A stretch of 32,792 nt of DNA from Anaeromyces robustus (GCA_002104895.1 MCFG01000093.1:152501-185292), one strand, 5' to 3'. Numbered from the stretch's first letter, positions 1 to 12,734 are shown. Translations and numbers: made by a program. Notes: a model not told the origin generated them from the letters alone.

Positions 1-62
1 AATAAAATAATAGATATATATTAGTATTTTATTTAAATATTAAATTCAGAAATCATTTTGAA

Positions 63-1268
63 ATGTCATCGAATTATAAATCTATAAAAGGAAAATTAAC
101 TTTTAAAGGATCTGATAAAAAAAAACATAAAAAGTATATAATAGAATATAATTTATTAATGATATATGTTATTTTTCATTTTTGCTTTATGATTAAACAT
201 AATTGATAATGTAATTTGAAATTAAATTTTTTTTTTATTATATTGTGTATTATTATTTAAATATTTAATAATTATAAGAAAAAAGGATAAGAAAAGAAAG
301 CATGTAGAGGAAGAAGAAGAAGAAATGCCATTAGAAGGTATTATAAGAATAATATAAATTAATTAAAAATTTTAGTATATATACATAATTTCTTATATTC
401 ATTTTTTTTTTATATTATTATTAATAATATTTGTAAAAGGATGGATAAATGTTGAGAGTGCTGATGATTTAGTTGGTCCAATATTTATACTATCTAATGC
501 AACAGAAAAGTTATCATGTATTTGTTCTGATTCCAAAAGTTCTAAAGTTTCATTAAATTCAGTTATTGATTCAGAAGATTCATCTGTAAAAGCTAATATT
601 AAAACTGTTACACCAAGTGATGTTTCTCAAGTTTTTGTTATAAAAAGAATTATTGATTCTTCATCATTTAATTTAAAATCTGCTTATAATAAATATCTTG
701 GATGTGATAAATTTGGAGTTGTATCTTGTGAGAATGAGGCTGTTGGTGTACAAGAAGAATGGGAAGTTATATTTAGAGAGGATGGTATTGCATTTAAAAA
801 TTCATATGATAAGTTTTTAACTGTTGATGAGCAAGATGGGAAAATGGTAATAAGAGCTGATAGTGAAACTATTGGATTTCATGAAATATTTAAAGTTAAA
901 TTCCAGGCTCAAAATAGAAAAAAGAAGAAGGTTAAAGTTGCAGAAAAACCAATATATTCTCAAGAAATTGATTCAGTGTAAGTTTAAAATATATTCATTA
1001 ATATAAGTTTTTATTATTATTATTATTATTATTATTGTTCTTTTTACTTTAAATTTTATTTAATTATATATCTATTTATTTAGATATTAATAAATAATTA
1101 ATTTTTTTTTAAATATATAGTAAGAGATATCAAAGTTGGGGAAATGGTAGACTTGTTATGCCAAGCCAAGATATAAAGGATTTGAGAAAGGCCAAAAAAT
1201 CAGGAAAAATGCACGAAGCTATGCTTGATAGAAGAGAAAAATTAAAGAGTGATTCATATTGTAAATAA
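63..1268 (+). CDS. FRG1: FRG1-like actin-bundling / RNA-processing protein
   Basis: Homologue of FRG1, a nuclear and nucleolar protein with a fascin-like beta-trefoil fold, linked in animals to pre-mRNA splicing and actin bundling. Four exons: 63-133, 279-337, 440-977, 1121-1268, giving 271 residues (human FRG1 has 258). The N-terminus carries the family's short lead-in (KGKLTFKG) and a lysine-rich, NLS-like stretch (about residues 19-32), then an acidic run and GWINVESADDLVGPIF, matching the start of the beta-trefoil. Later matches are KYLGCDKFGVVS and EEWEVIF. The C-terminus (KSGKMHEAMLDRREKLKSD, ending SYCK) is the most conserved signature of the family. The start is the only ATG that yields the family N-terminus. 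All introns are short (99-145 nt) with GTATAT, GTATTA or GTAAGT donors. Identification is from remembered family sequence and is firm; the exon 2 acceptor (277-278 versus 284-285) was chosen because only the first keeps frame into exon 3. Confidence 0.93.
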
Positions 1269-1410
1269 TTATAATAATGGATATAATAGTTTTTATTATT
1301 CATTTTTTTTATTAATATTTTAGAGATTTTAATTATAATTTTCATAAGTATTTTTTTTTTTTTTTTACTTCTATTTAATAATTTATTGAATTATGGAAAA
1401 AATATTAGAC

Positions 1411-1451
<41 letters not shown>

Positions 1452-1549
1452 TATAATAGTAATAATAATAATAATAATAAATAATAATAATAATAATAAT
1501 AAATAGTAATTAATAAATAATTATTTAATAATATTTGAATAAGATAAAA

Positions 1550-1597
<48 letters not shown>

Positions 1598-1952
1598 AAA
1601 TGGAATAAAGCAATTTATTTATTTATTTATTTATTTAATATTAAAATATTTTTTATGAATAATATAATATTTTTATTATTAATATTATTGCTTTTTATTT
1701 TATTTGTTATTTTTTGTTTTTTATTATTTTTTTGAAAGTAAATAAAATATATAGATTAGCAATTTTTTTAAATAAAAATTAATATTTTTATATTTATTAT
1801 ATCTAAGAGTCTTTTTTTACATAAACAATTAACCTATAATAAATAGAAAATACAATCAGTATATTTATTTTATCCATAGAATTTATTAATATTAAATATT
1901 TAAAATAAACCAATATAAATTTATTTATTGTTTTAAGAAGAGAGAAATAATA

Positions 1953-1992
<40 letters not shown>

Positions 1993-4034
1993 TATTATAT
2001 ATTATAAAATATATAAGAAAGAATAATATATATATCTAATTACATCAAAATATTAAGATTTTAAATTTTATTTTTAGATATTTTTTTGAATTTTATTTTT
2101 ATTTTTAATTTATCAATTTTTTATTTTTTTTGTTTTCATTTTGTTATTTTTTTTTTTTTTTCATTAACTTCAATTCAGTAATTAATAATTTACATAATAA
2201 TATAAGTTATAAAGTTTATATAATTCATTAAAATTATTGAAAATAGAAATAAAAATAAAATCGAAACTTTCATCTATCATTTAATGTATTATATTATAGT
2301 TTAAGTATAATTTTTTAATTTTCTATTTTAATTATTGTTAAAAAAAATATATGAAAAAGTATTGTAGATATATTGTTTTTGTATCTTTTTTTTTTTTTTT
2401 TTTTTGTAATATAGGGAAAGTAATCATGCATTTTTTTTCAAATATAAAAATTTATTAATATAATTTAGTAAGAGAATCTTTTCATAATTATATGTTTACA
2501 TAAAATATTCTTTAAAAATACAAAATTATATTATAATAAATTTTATTAAATAGAATTATAATTTATAAATTATAAAATTATATATTTTAACCAAATTATA
2601 AAAAAAATATTAATAATTAAACTTTTGTAGTTTCTAAGTTACCAAATAATAAAAAATATAAAAAAGAAAAAAAAAAAAATAAAAATAAAAATAAAAATAA
2701 AATATATATATAAAAATAAATTATAGTAATATAAATTTCTTATAATTTAATAATAAAAATATTTTACAATTTTTATTTTATTAAATATTAATATTTATAT
2801 TATTATTAATATTAAAATTGTATATTTTTTTTATATTATTATAAATACTATTCTATTCTTTAATTTTTTCTTTACACACACATATATATTTTTATTTTTT
2901 ATAAATTATTAAATTAATATTATAATAATTATAATATTTTTTTTCTTATTTTAATGTTTCTTTTTTTTTTATCAATATGATGTATATATAGATATACTAT
3001 TTAAAACGGTTGAAGATATATAAAAATAAGAATTCTAATATTAAAAAGAATAAACTTTGGTATATTTCAATCAAAAATATTATATACAGATATATATATA
3101 TATATATAAGATTATGGCATTATTTTCATAAGAGATTTAGAGTCATTTTAATTATCAACATGATATTTAGAAAAAAATCATATAATAATTGCAAATGATA
3201 TAAATGTAAATAATACATAGTTATAAGAATGGTTATTATTAAATTTAATTACAAATATTATGATAATATTATATATCTTAATGGAAAGATATAGAAAGTG
3301 GAATTAATATAATCTAATAAATAAATAATATTATTTTATGTAAAAATTAAGCTATATAATTTTACAATTTACATGATTAGTATTCAATGGATATAAAATA
3401 GATATATTGATATAATTAATAAAAGATAATATTCTTCATAATATATATATATATATAATTTTAAATAAATGAAATTATAAATATTTTTTGTTGCATTTAT
3501 ACATTTAATAAATATTATATAAATATAAATATATTTTATATATAAAATCTATTAATTTATATAATTAATATAGAATATAAGCAATTAATAAAACTTTTAT
3601 AATTTTTTAATAATATATATTTTTATATATATGTTATTTTATATTATATATAGGAACAGGCCTTTTAATTATTTTAAATTAAATTATTCACAAAACAACA
3701 TTAAAAAACAAAAAAAATTTTTTTTTTCATAGTATATAATTATATAAAATCATAAATTATTATAATAACATTTTAAAGAACAATAATAACATAAAAAGAA
3801 TTTTTTCTTTATCTTATTATCAATTAATATATATATATTTTATGCGAATTTTAAAATAAGTTGAAACTTAACATTAAAAAAAAATAATTTATTCTCTTTT
3901 TTATCAATTTATTATTACAACTATATAAATATCATCTATAAGAAAAAAGAAAAACAAAACAAAAAAATATATATTAAAAAGAAAGTATATTCAGAAAGAA
4001 AAGAAAAAAAAAATTTTTTTTTTCTTAAAAAATT
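1269..4034. other. Intergenic, A+T-rich, no gene seen
   Basis: This is the spacer between two genes on the same strand. It holds an AAT array (about 1411-1505), AAAT/ATTT tetranucleotide runs (about 1545-1640), a further AAT array (about 1955-1990), T tracts near 2148-2161 and 2388-2405, and long AT-alternating stretches. Short open frames exist (for example 3010-3198) but begin without an ATG and have only repeat-like Ile/Tyr/Lys content. The last 150 bases before the GEF start codon are A-rich, as in an untranslated leader. No tRNA, rRNA or conserved protein segment was recognised on either strand. Confidence 0.6.
1411..1505. repeat. (AAT)n trinucleotide array
   Basis: Interrupted AAT/ATA trinucleotide microsatellite just downstream of the FRG1 stop codon, followed by an AAAT tetranucleotide run at about 1545-1592 and its complement ATTT at about 1615-1637. 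The two tetranucleotide runs could pair with each other. Confidence 0.8.
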
Positions 4035-7000
4035 ATGGAGTTGTCGGTGAATAATGCATCATCATCACTCAACAATCATCCATTAAAATTTTTGAGTAAT
4101 GAAATTATATCAATTAATGAATACGGAAAAGCTATTCATGATTATTCAGGAAGAGCAGAGGATGAATTAACATTTGAAGAAGAGGATGTAATTTATTTAT
4201 CATTAAAAGACGAGACAGGGGATTGGTTTTTTGGTGAATTAAACGGTTCAAGAGGTTGGTTTCCAAGTTCAAACGTTAAAGTATTAACTGATAAAGAGTG
4301 TATTAGTGAAAGTCTTGTTTGGCCTCCACAATCATCATTTGCTAGTTCTTCAAGTTATTTATTAAAACCATCATTTAAAGATTCATCAATGTCTTCTATT
4401 CGTAATAGATGTAATAGTAAAGATTCTTTTTCAAGTGTAAATTCTCTTGTTCATGTAACTGTTCCAACGACAAATGAAGATGCAAGTAATCCTACTTTAC
4501 CAACACCACAAGTTAGATCATGGTATAGTAAATATCAACAAATTAGAAGATATCAATCTAAACGTGGTCCCAATAATACTTATCAAAGTAGTTCTTTAAG
4601 TAATCCACCTATTGCTGCATCCAATTTGTCAGAAAGAAATAGTGTTGATTTAGGTAAAAAATCGTTAAATACTACATCTGTTTATATTAAGAATTCTTCT
4701 GAAAATATTGCTACGTTAAATGCACAATTAAATAATATTAATACTGGTACAAGTAATAATAATGATAATACTAATGATAATACTAATGATAATACTAACA
4801 ATACTAATAATAATGAGAGTAATATTAATCCAGAAAAGTCTGAAAATGCAACATTGATTCCAACAGAAAGTAAAGAAATTACTTGTACCTTATCTACTAA
4901 TAATAATGATGAAAATAAAAAAGCGTCATTATATGATAAAAGTTCCTCTTCAGATGATGATTTCAATAATGAAAAATTTATAAATGAAGTAGCAAGTATA
5001 CTAAATAGTGATAATAATAAAATTATTAGTTTAGATGAAAAAATATTTAAAGAAGAAAGTGATTATTCTATAGATAACATAAATACAAATAATACAACTG
5101 GAGTAACTCAAGATTTTCCTAAAAAAAATAGTACTGATTCTGATCTTAAAGTACCATTATCACCTATATCACCTAATATGTCTTCTTCTTCATTAAATCG
5201 TACAAATCTAACTATTAATGTAAAAGATATTAATACTGATCCCAAAAGAGCTCATCATAATAGTGCTAAATTTTCAAATAATTCTTTAACACCAACAAGA
5301 GTCATACACAGAGTTACTACACCAACACTTTCTAGACAAAAATGGTCAGATTTTGTGAATAGTAATACAATGCAAAGTTTAACTAAAAAAGAAATTCAGA
5401 GACAAGAAGTTATGTTTGAAATGATTAATACAGAGAAAGATTATCTTAAAGATTTGGATATTGTTATGGAAGTAAATATATTTAAAAATATATTTAAATA
5501 TCAATAATTCATTTTTTTTTAATATTATTATTGTATTTTTGCGAAATAATTCATACATTCAAAATCATGAAAAATTTGATATATATGTGATTAATATAAA
5601 TCCATTATATAATATAATATAAAATATGAATTTATATTATCAATATATATAATACTATAAAACATTTTTTCTACAACAAATATTATAAATTTTAAACAAA
5701 GTTAAAATTATGATTAACATATACAATATATTCATGTTGTATAAATATTTTTCTAAATTTACATATAGATATATATTGAACCAATGAGAAAACAAAAGAT
5801 TATTAGACAAAAAGATATCGATGTTATTTTTTCGGATTGGGAAAATATATTATTAGTTCACAAAGTATATATTATTAAATTTAAACAGTAAAACAGAAAT
5901 AACATAGAATTTCAATTTTTTTTTGAAAATATAGTTTATTAATCAAAATATTATTTTTGGTTTTATAATTTTAAATAGGAAATTATGAAAAGATTGGAAG
6001 ATCGTCAAAAACAAGGATATATAATAAATGAGATTGGTGATATTTGGATACAAATGGTATATATAAAAAATTCAATAATATAGAATCGTTACTTAATAAA
6101 AAATATAAAAATGAAATGAAAAAAAAAACTAAGAGAATAACAAACATTTTTAATGAACAGAAAAAAAATATAATATTATTAATTTTTAAAAATATATATC
6201 TATATCTATATATATATATTAATTATTGTTAGAGTGATTATCTTAAAGTATATACAATGTATTGTAGTAATCATCCCTATGCATTAGTTAAATTACAAAT
6301 TCTTAGTAGAAATAAGAATTTTACTAAATTTTTAGAGGTATATAAATTATGTTGAACAAATAGCACATTTTAACTGTTTAATATATTATAATATTGTAAA
6401 AACTTTACAATAATTTTTTTTTAATTTTTTTTAATGTTTTTTTTTTTTTTTTTTTTTAAATATATAATTATAATAGTCAAGATTACAATTACCTGAATCG
6501 AGAAATCTTAATTTAGCTAATTTCTTGTAATTAATTAATAATTTAAAACAAAATATGTTATAATAGTAATTGTAATTAATATTAAGAAATATATATATAT
6601 TTTATTTAATATTTATATTATAATATTTTTTAATAGATTGAAACCTGTTCAAAGAATTTGTAAATATCCATTACTGTTAAGGGTAAATAAATATTTTAAT
6701 TAATATATAATATTATATAATATAAACTAGTATACCTTATAAATATATTTATTAATATTATTTTTTTTCAAAAATGCTTTTTTATATTAAATTATTAATT
6801 TATAGGAAATTATTAAAAATACTGAAGAAGATCATTCCGATTATAAGAATTTAGTTTCAGCTCTTTATAAAATTGAAACTGTTATTACTATTATTAATGA
6901 TGCTGCTAAACAAACAGAAGGTGTACATAAATTATTAGAATTGCAACAAAGATTTACAACGGTAATATTTTAACATTTAATAATATTGATATCATTTTTT

Positions 7001-7352
7001 TGATAATAATAATAATAATAATATAATTGACTATGAACATAATAATAATATAATTATAATGCTTTTTTTTTATCTTTAAATTAATAGAAAGTTAATATTG
7101 TTGCAAATTTGAGAACAATTATTCATAAGAGTGAAATAGAAATTGTTGAAAAAAGATTAAATACTATTGATAGAAAGAAAAGACAAATGTATTTATTAAA
7201 TGATATGGTGTTACTTGCTAGGAGTTCAACTTCTGGTCCTGATTCACTAAATTCAGGAAAATTGAAATTAATGGCTATGATTTCTACCAAAGAGATTTTA
7301 GTAAAAGATTTAGAGGATACACCTTGTAATTTTAAATTTTAATATTTATTTA

Positions 7353-7406
<54 letters not shown>

Positions 7407-10400
7407 TACTACTATTATTATTATTATTAAATAATTTAAATTTTTTTATTAAATATAATATTAATTTCAAATATTGAATATTTTAATAACATATCAAACG
7501 ATATTATATAATAATCTTTTATATAATAAAATTTTATTAATTTTTTAAATATATGAATATATATAAATTAAATAATAATGGAATTTATAAAAACAACAAC
7601 AATAACTACAAAAAAAAAACAAACATAAAAAAAAAATAGTATTAAAAAATGCATTTGAATTAGTTCATACAGGAAAACAGAGTTATAAAATTGCAGTAGA
7701 TACACCTATGAATAAAGAAGTATTATTAAGAATGTTAAATAATGTTATTCTTAATGATGTACAAACGAATAAGGTAGATAATGTAACAGCTATGAAACCA
7801 AGTGTTGAAACAACTTATAAATCATTGAATGGTAAACATAAGAAGAAGAACCAATCACCTAGTACACCAGATTATAGATTAGCAACATTGAAATTTAGTG
7901 ATACAAGTATGATTAAAGAAGTTGAAAGTGAATTTGAACGTCTTAATAATCAAACTCTTTGTGGTGATACTGATGATGAGAGCTTTAAAGATGATAGAAG
8001 TAGTATATCATCCTTTGATTTCGAAGAAAGTAATCCTACTGCTAGTCTTCATTCTAATACAGTCGAGATGCCTGCTATTAATGAAGGTGAAATTAGTAAC
8101 TTTGATGATATTAGTATTGCAAGTAAAGTTCAAAAGAGTACTGAAGCACTTAATAATAGTAATGAGGATAAGAGTGATATATCTAATAAAAATGAAAATA
8201 AAAGAGAGAGTAATAAACACATCAGTATTACTGATAGTGAAAGTAAGTATAGTGAAAGAGAAGAAGGAGATGATGATGAAGATGATGATGAAGATGATGA
8301 AAAGACATCACCATTTGGAGGAGAAGATGATGATATCTTTAATAAACCTATACTTCATGACAGTCATTCAATGGATCTTGAAGGAATTGCAGATTTATAT
8401 AATCTTGATGATGAATTAAATTCCAGCAAAAGAAAAAGATATTCATATCCATTTAGTAACATTAAAGATCAAATTATTAATGTAGATGAAATGTTATTTA
8501 AGGATAAGAGTGAAAGTCCAATACTTCCTAATAGTACAATGACATCTACAACAAAGGTTAATACACCAAGTATGAATAGTGAAGAAATTAAAGAAGATGA
8601 TGTAGATAATCTTAGTATTAGTATTAAATCTAGTAGTGAAAGTATACCATCACAACAAAATCCAAATAGTCCTACTAAAGGTGAAAATAAATCTAAAGGA
8701 AAACAACAAAACAGTAATAGTACAATTGCAACTTCCTCCTCTGAAACTCCTTCAAATAATAAAAAAGAAGATGAAATAGAAAAAGATAAGAATATGATAG
8801 TATCATTAAATGATATGCTTGAAGATCCAAAAGTTGATAAAGAAGAAATTAAAGATAATAAAGAAGAGAAAACTAATTCATCTGATCATAAAGAAGAGAA
8901 AACTAATACTTCGGATAAAAAGGAAGAAACTACTACTACTTCAACAAAAAGTAATGAAAGTGTTAATCTTCATTCTTCTAGTTCAAATGGTAGTCTTGTT
9001 ATTAATGAAAAAGATGAAGAACCAACGTTTGACAAATATACAGGTTATTCAGGTAATTCGAATGAAAAACGTAAAAGTAGTAGTGGATCTAGTACTGAAG
9101 ATTATTCCTTCAGTAAATTACGTACAATGTTTGGTGCTATGTCTAGTGGTGCTAATTTAAGTGATAATAGTATTACATATAGAGAAACAGAAGAAAGTAC
9201 AGCAAGAAAGGAAGAACTAAAGAATATTATTTTACCATCAAAGATTCACAATACTCCATCTGAAATCAAGAGGGGTCTTATGGTTAATAGTATTTTAGAA
9301 GATAGTAAAAATAGTCAATGTGATTCCCCAACACGACTTATTTATGATATTTCCAAGAATCCATTTATTATTAAAGATTCATCACGTAGATTTAAATGTT
9401 TTTCAAAATCCGAAGATAGATTATCTAAAAGTAAATACAAAACAGAAAAGAATATTAATAATATGGATTTATTAAAATTATAATATTATATATATTTAAT
9501 TATAATTTTTATTTTATTTTATTTTATTTATTTTTATATATATAAATATTTGAAATTAAAAATAATTTAATTGTAATATTTAATTTTATTAATTTTATAT
9601 AATACATTTAAATATATTTTATTGTATATATAGGAATATCTAGTGGTCTTTCGTTAGAGAATAAGAGAATATCAATACAACAAAAGCCAGCTTTATCAAA
9701 AGATAAAGAAGATAACTCGAATAGTAGTTCAGACAAGAGAAAATATGTCCGTGATTCTCAAATTAAATCACCGGTAGTAAAAGAAGTTCAATTCAGTGAA
9801 AAGAATAATCTTAGTACTAATAAATCAAAAGAAAAAGAAAAAGAAAAAGAAAAGAGTTCTACCGGTACGAAATCAGTTAAATTTGGTTCTACTACTACTA
9901 TTGAAGGTTCGACATCAAACGTTTCTTCTTTATGTGTTGGTAGTAGAAAAGTTAATTATGGAAAATGTAATTCTATTGCAGTTACATCTCAAAGCGGTAC
10001 TGTTTCATCACCAACACAAGGACCATATAGTCTTCTTAGTGGTTTGTCATCATCGACTTCAAATGTTAATTCTAGTCATTTATCACTTATGAAAGAAGGA
10101 CCTACTTTTGTTTCATCATCTAATAGTAGTACACTTAAAAACTATCAAAGTTCAAATATTAATAGACCAGTTAATGCTGCTAAGATTGTTGATGTAGAGA
10201 ATGTTTGTTATGAATCATCTAAGAAATATGTAATTTCTCATATATATAAAGATTTTTATTATATAATTTAATTTAATTTAATTTAATATTGTTATTAATT
10301 TAATAATTTAATAACAATTTATTTTATTATTTATTTTATTATTTATTTATTTATTTATTTATTTATTATTTTATTTTATAATTTTTTCTTTTTTTCAAAA

Positions 10401-10720
10401 ATTTTCATTATTTTCTAGGTTTATATTATTGAAGTTGATCGTGGACTTTCAGATATTTCTGTAGTTCATCATACCTATGATGATTTCTTTGATTTACATC
10501 TACAATTAATTGGTAATTTCCCAGAAGAAGCTGGTGTTTCGGTTGGTTTTATTAAAAATAATAATACGGTAACTCGTCGAATTATACCTGATTTACCAGC
10601 CCAAATGATGTTTGTTAGTGAAGCTATTGCTAGAAGTCGTATTTCTAGACTTCAAGAATATATTAATGTAATATATTAATTATATTATTATTTTTATAAT
10701 AACAATTATTATTAGTATTG

Positions 10721-10754
<34 letters not shown>

Positions 10755-10957
10755 TTCTATATAATACTAATTAATTATATTACTAATTAATTTTATGTGT
10801 ATACATTAATTTCTTTTTTTTTATGATAAAGACCATCTTGAAACTTCCAGGAAAAATATCAAAACATCCATTAGTTATGAACTTTTTCAAGACTGATGGA
10901 AAATGGTCGGCTTCGGTCTATTCAAATAATACCAATAGTAGTAATAAAAAATCTTAA
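4035..10957 (+). CDS. SH3-DH-PH-PX guanine nucleotide exchange factor for a Rho/Cdc42-type GTPase
   Basis: Twelve exons: 4035-5471, 5769-5864, 5979-6056, 6233-6337, 6477-6526, 6637-6682, 6806-6961, 7088-7325, 7640-9430, 9634-10229, 10419-10667, 10832-10957; about 1655 residues. Domains: SH3 at 31-84 (AIHDY, DWFFGE, GWFPSSNV); a Ser/Asn-rich linker; DH at about 450-656 with the CR3 signature LKPVQRICKYPLLLR at 590-604; PH at about 657-775 (RQMYLLNDMVLLA, ending in a helix EVLLRMLNN); an acidic, low-complexity linker of about 740 residues; and PX at about 1515-1640 (YDDFFDLH, IIPDLPAQ, RISRLQEY). DH-PH proteins load GTP onto Rho-family GTPases at membranes; SH3 and PX would recruit proline-rich partners and lipids. 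The family assignment is firm. The specific GTPase (Cdc42 is likely in fungi) is inferred. The PX lacks the usual RRY arginines (HTY at 1549-1551). It has no CH or PB1 domain, so it is not a plain Cdc24. Confidence 0.9.
4764..4799 (+). repeat. In-frame 12-bp tandem repeat (Asp-Asn-Thr-Asn)
   Basis: Three copies of a 12-base unit, gataatactaat, in frame within exon 1 of the GEF gene; the third copy ends in c. They encode DNTN units in the linker between the SH3 and DH domains and sit inside a longer Asn/Thr run. Confidence 0.85.
7353..7430. repeat. (ATT)n array in GEF intron 8
   Basis: ATT microsatellite with a few TAC/ACT interruptions, starting about 28 bases after the intron 8 donor (intron 7326-7639). 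Exon 8 ends within the PH domain and exon 9 resumes it, so the array is intronic. Confidence 0.85.
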
Positions 10958-11054
10958 ATAAAAAATTAAATATTTATATATTATTTATTATTATTTTCTT
11001 TTAAAAATATATATATATATATATATACATATATACATATCTTTGTTTAAATGA

Positions 11055-11085
<31 letters not shown>

Positions 11086-11475
11086 ATGAAAAGGAAAATA
11101 TTATATTTCTTTTCTTTTTAAATTTATCTTTCTTTTAATATTTTATCTTTATATTGATTATTTTCCTTTATTTTTTTTTAATTTATTATAATATATATAT
11201 TATAATTATCAACATTAAAAAACAATTTTTAATAGTTAATAATAATAATCTAAATAAACTATACTAAAAAATAATTTTTTTATTATTTTAATGAATAATT
11301 ATAATAATTATATAATAATTAATTAATTAATTAATAAATTAATGAATAAATAATAAATAAATAAATAAATATATATATAATAAATGAATAACTAAATGAA
11401 AATGAATAAATAATTAATAAACATTTATAAAGATTTACAAAAATACAATTACGTAGTATTATTATTTATATTATA

Positions 11476-11516
<41 letters not shown>

Positions 11517-11623
11517 GCGATATAATTTTATTTATTAATAAAATTTAATTACGAAATAAAATATATAAATAGATAAAATAATCACACAAAAAATAAAATA
11601 TAATATAACAGTAAAAATATAAT

Positions 11624-12100
11624 TTAAATGATAGAATCAAGCAAAGATTGTTTTAGATTGTATATTATATTCAATAATTATGTAGGAAAGTTATTATCAT
11701 TATTTAGAAGCATTTAATATATTTTTTTGACTCTATCGTTTTATCAACACTGGTTAGATTAGAGAACCTATTGAATAATGCCCAAATTTGATCATAAATA
11801 GTATGTATAATTTTATCTTAATAATAAGGCCTTACATATAGAGGTGAAACGTTTAAATAGGTGCCGGATTTAAATTATACTTTACATAGATTATTCCATT
11901 GCACTTTTTTCCAAGTCATAATTAAATCTTTCATCATGAAGGAAATAATATACTCTCTGTCATTCCAAAAAATTGGAATGAATCTTTACCTCCTATCAAT
12001 AGAATGACTTACTATATTATTAAAACTATTATTTAAATTATTAATAATATTTAAATTATTCATAAAATTATTGCTGTTGTTTTGTGTTATTATTAATAGT
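11624..12100 (-). pseudogene. Probable decayed gene, product unrecognised
   Basis: Read on the minus strand, one frame gives coding-like segments separated by single stop codons whose first bases are at 11988, 11877, 11820 and 11706, all in phase. Runs between stops are 36, 18 and 37 codons, and contain for example WNDREYIISFMMKDLIMTW, GTYLNVSPLYVRPYY and IYDQIWALFNRFSNL. Upstream of 11988 the same frame is Asn-rich (to about 12100). After 11706 a different frame continues plausibly (LLNIIYNLKQSLLDSII) with one more stop, ending at TAA 11624-11626, which suggests a frameshift. Short introns cannot remove all these stops. I do not recognise the family. The plus strand is also partly open here, so the coding strand itself is uncertain. 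Confidence 0.35.
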
Positions 12101-12245
12101 ATTAAGACTATTAAATTTAATTTATGTTTATTAAATCATTTGTTAACCTCGAATTCAACTATATATTACTATTAGTTAGTATTGATAATAGCAATAGTAG
12201 TAATAGTAGTAATAATAATAATCATAGTTCTAATTCTTATTATAA

Positions 12246-12389
12246 CTTAATAACTCTAATATAATTAATAATTTCAATAATGACTCCTATAGTATAATTT
12301 ATATTTCAAATATTAGCAACAACAAAACTATTACAATTAAGTCATTCAAAAAATTCAATGCTAAATACTTAAGAGTTTGGGTACAATGA
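12246..12389 (+). pseudogene. Short open frame, possible 3' end of a gene relic
   Basis: A 47-codon plus-strand frame, closed by TAA at 12243-12245 upstream and ending at TGA 12387-12389. It reads as an Asn-rich stretch followed by TITIKSFKKFNAKYLRVWVQ. Directly upstream, in another frame, lies a Ser/Asn-rich stretch (about 12177-12240), so one frameshift would join them. Composition resembles the Ser/Asn-rich linkers in the neighbouring GEF gene rather than random A+T-rich DNA. No family was recognised, and there is no start codon or splice site that makes it a convincing intact gene. Confidence 0.25.
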
Positions 12390-12734
12390 TTATATATTAT
12401 GTTTCTATATATTCTATGATATGATTTATTATTATTATTATTATTATTTTTTAAAATACATTTTTTATATGATTATATATTTAAATTGTTGAATTATATT
12501 ATTTTTATCATTAATATTGATCATGTTTATTGCTTTTATGTTCTTTATAATTATTAATATTTATTATTAATATTATTAAATGATATCTTTCTATTTTATT
12601 GGGTATAAATTAATATTAATAATAATAATAAAATAATTTTAAATATATTATTTAGAAAAAAAAAATATTGATATATAATATAATTATAATTATAGTGATG
12701 ATCAATAAATTAAAAATTTGTATTTATTTTTTCA

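Larger units (their letters stand above)
10958..12734. other. Convergent intergenic region with a coding-like island
   Basis: This spacer separates the 3' ends of the GEF gene (+) and DPH4 (-). It opens with AT alternation, A26 at about 11057-11082, AAAT runs near 11335-11370 and T33 at 11483-11515. From about 11620 to 12400 the sequence has more even composition and broken reading frames on both strands, described separately. From 12400 to 12734 it is plain A+T-rich sequence with a short ATT array near 12425-12450. Confidence 0.55.

Noticed and set aside
1130-1345. 71-codon minus-strand frame over the FRG1 3' end
   Set aside because: Antisense to the strongly conserved FRG1 C-terminus; no match of its own.
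3010-3198. 62-codon open frame on the plus strand
   Set aside because: Starts with TTG, has only Lys/Ile/Tyr/Asn-rich content from AT repeats, no family match and no neighbouring exon that continues it.
8242-8250. Strong GTAAGTAT donor-like site inside GEF exon 9
   Set aside because: The reading frame stays open on both sides and no acceptor nearby gives a better model; kept as exon, possible cryptic site only.
7922-9160. Open frames overlapping the GEF exon 9 in other frames and on the minus strand
   Set aside because: They are shadows of the acidic, Ser/Asn-rich coding exon; the main frame is supported by PH domain sequence before it and PX after it.
11947-11980. Small inverted repeat cattccaaaa / aattggaatg as a transcription terminator
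   Set aside because: Lies inside the probable relic frame; bacterial-type terminators do not apply in this genome.
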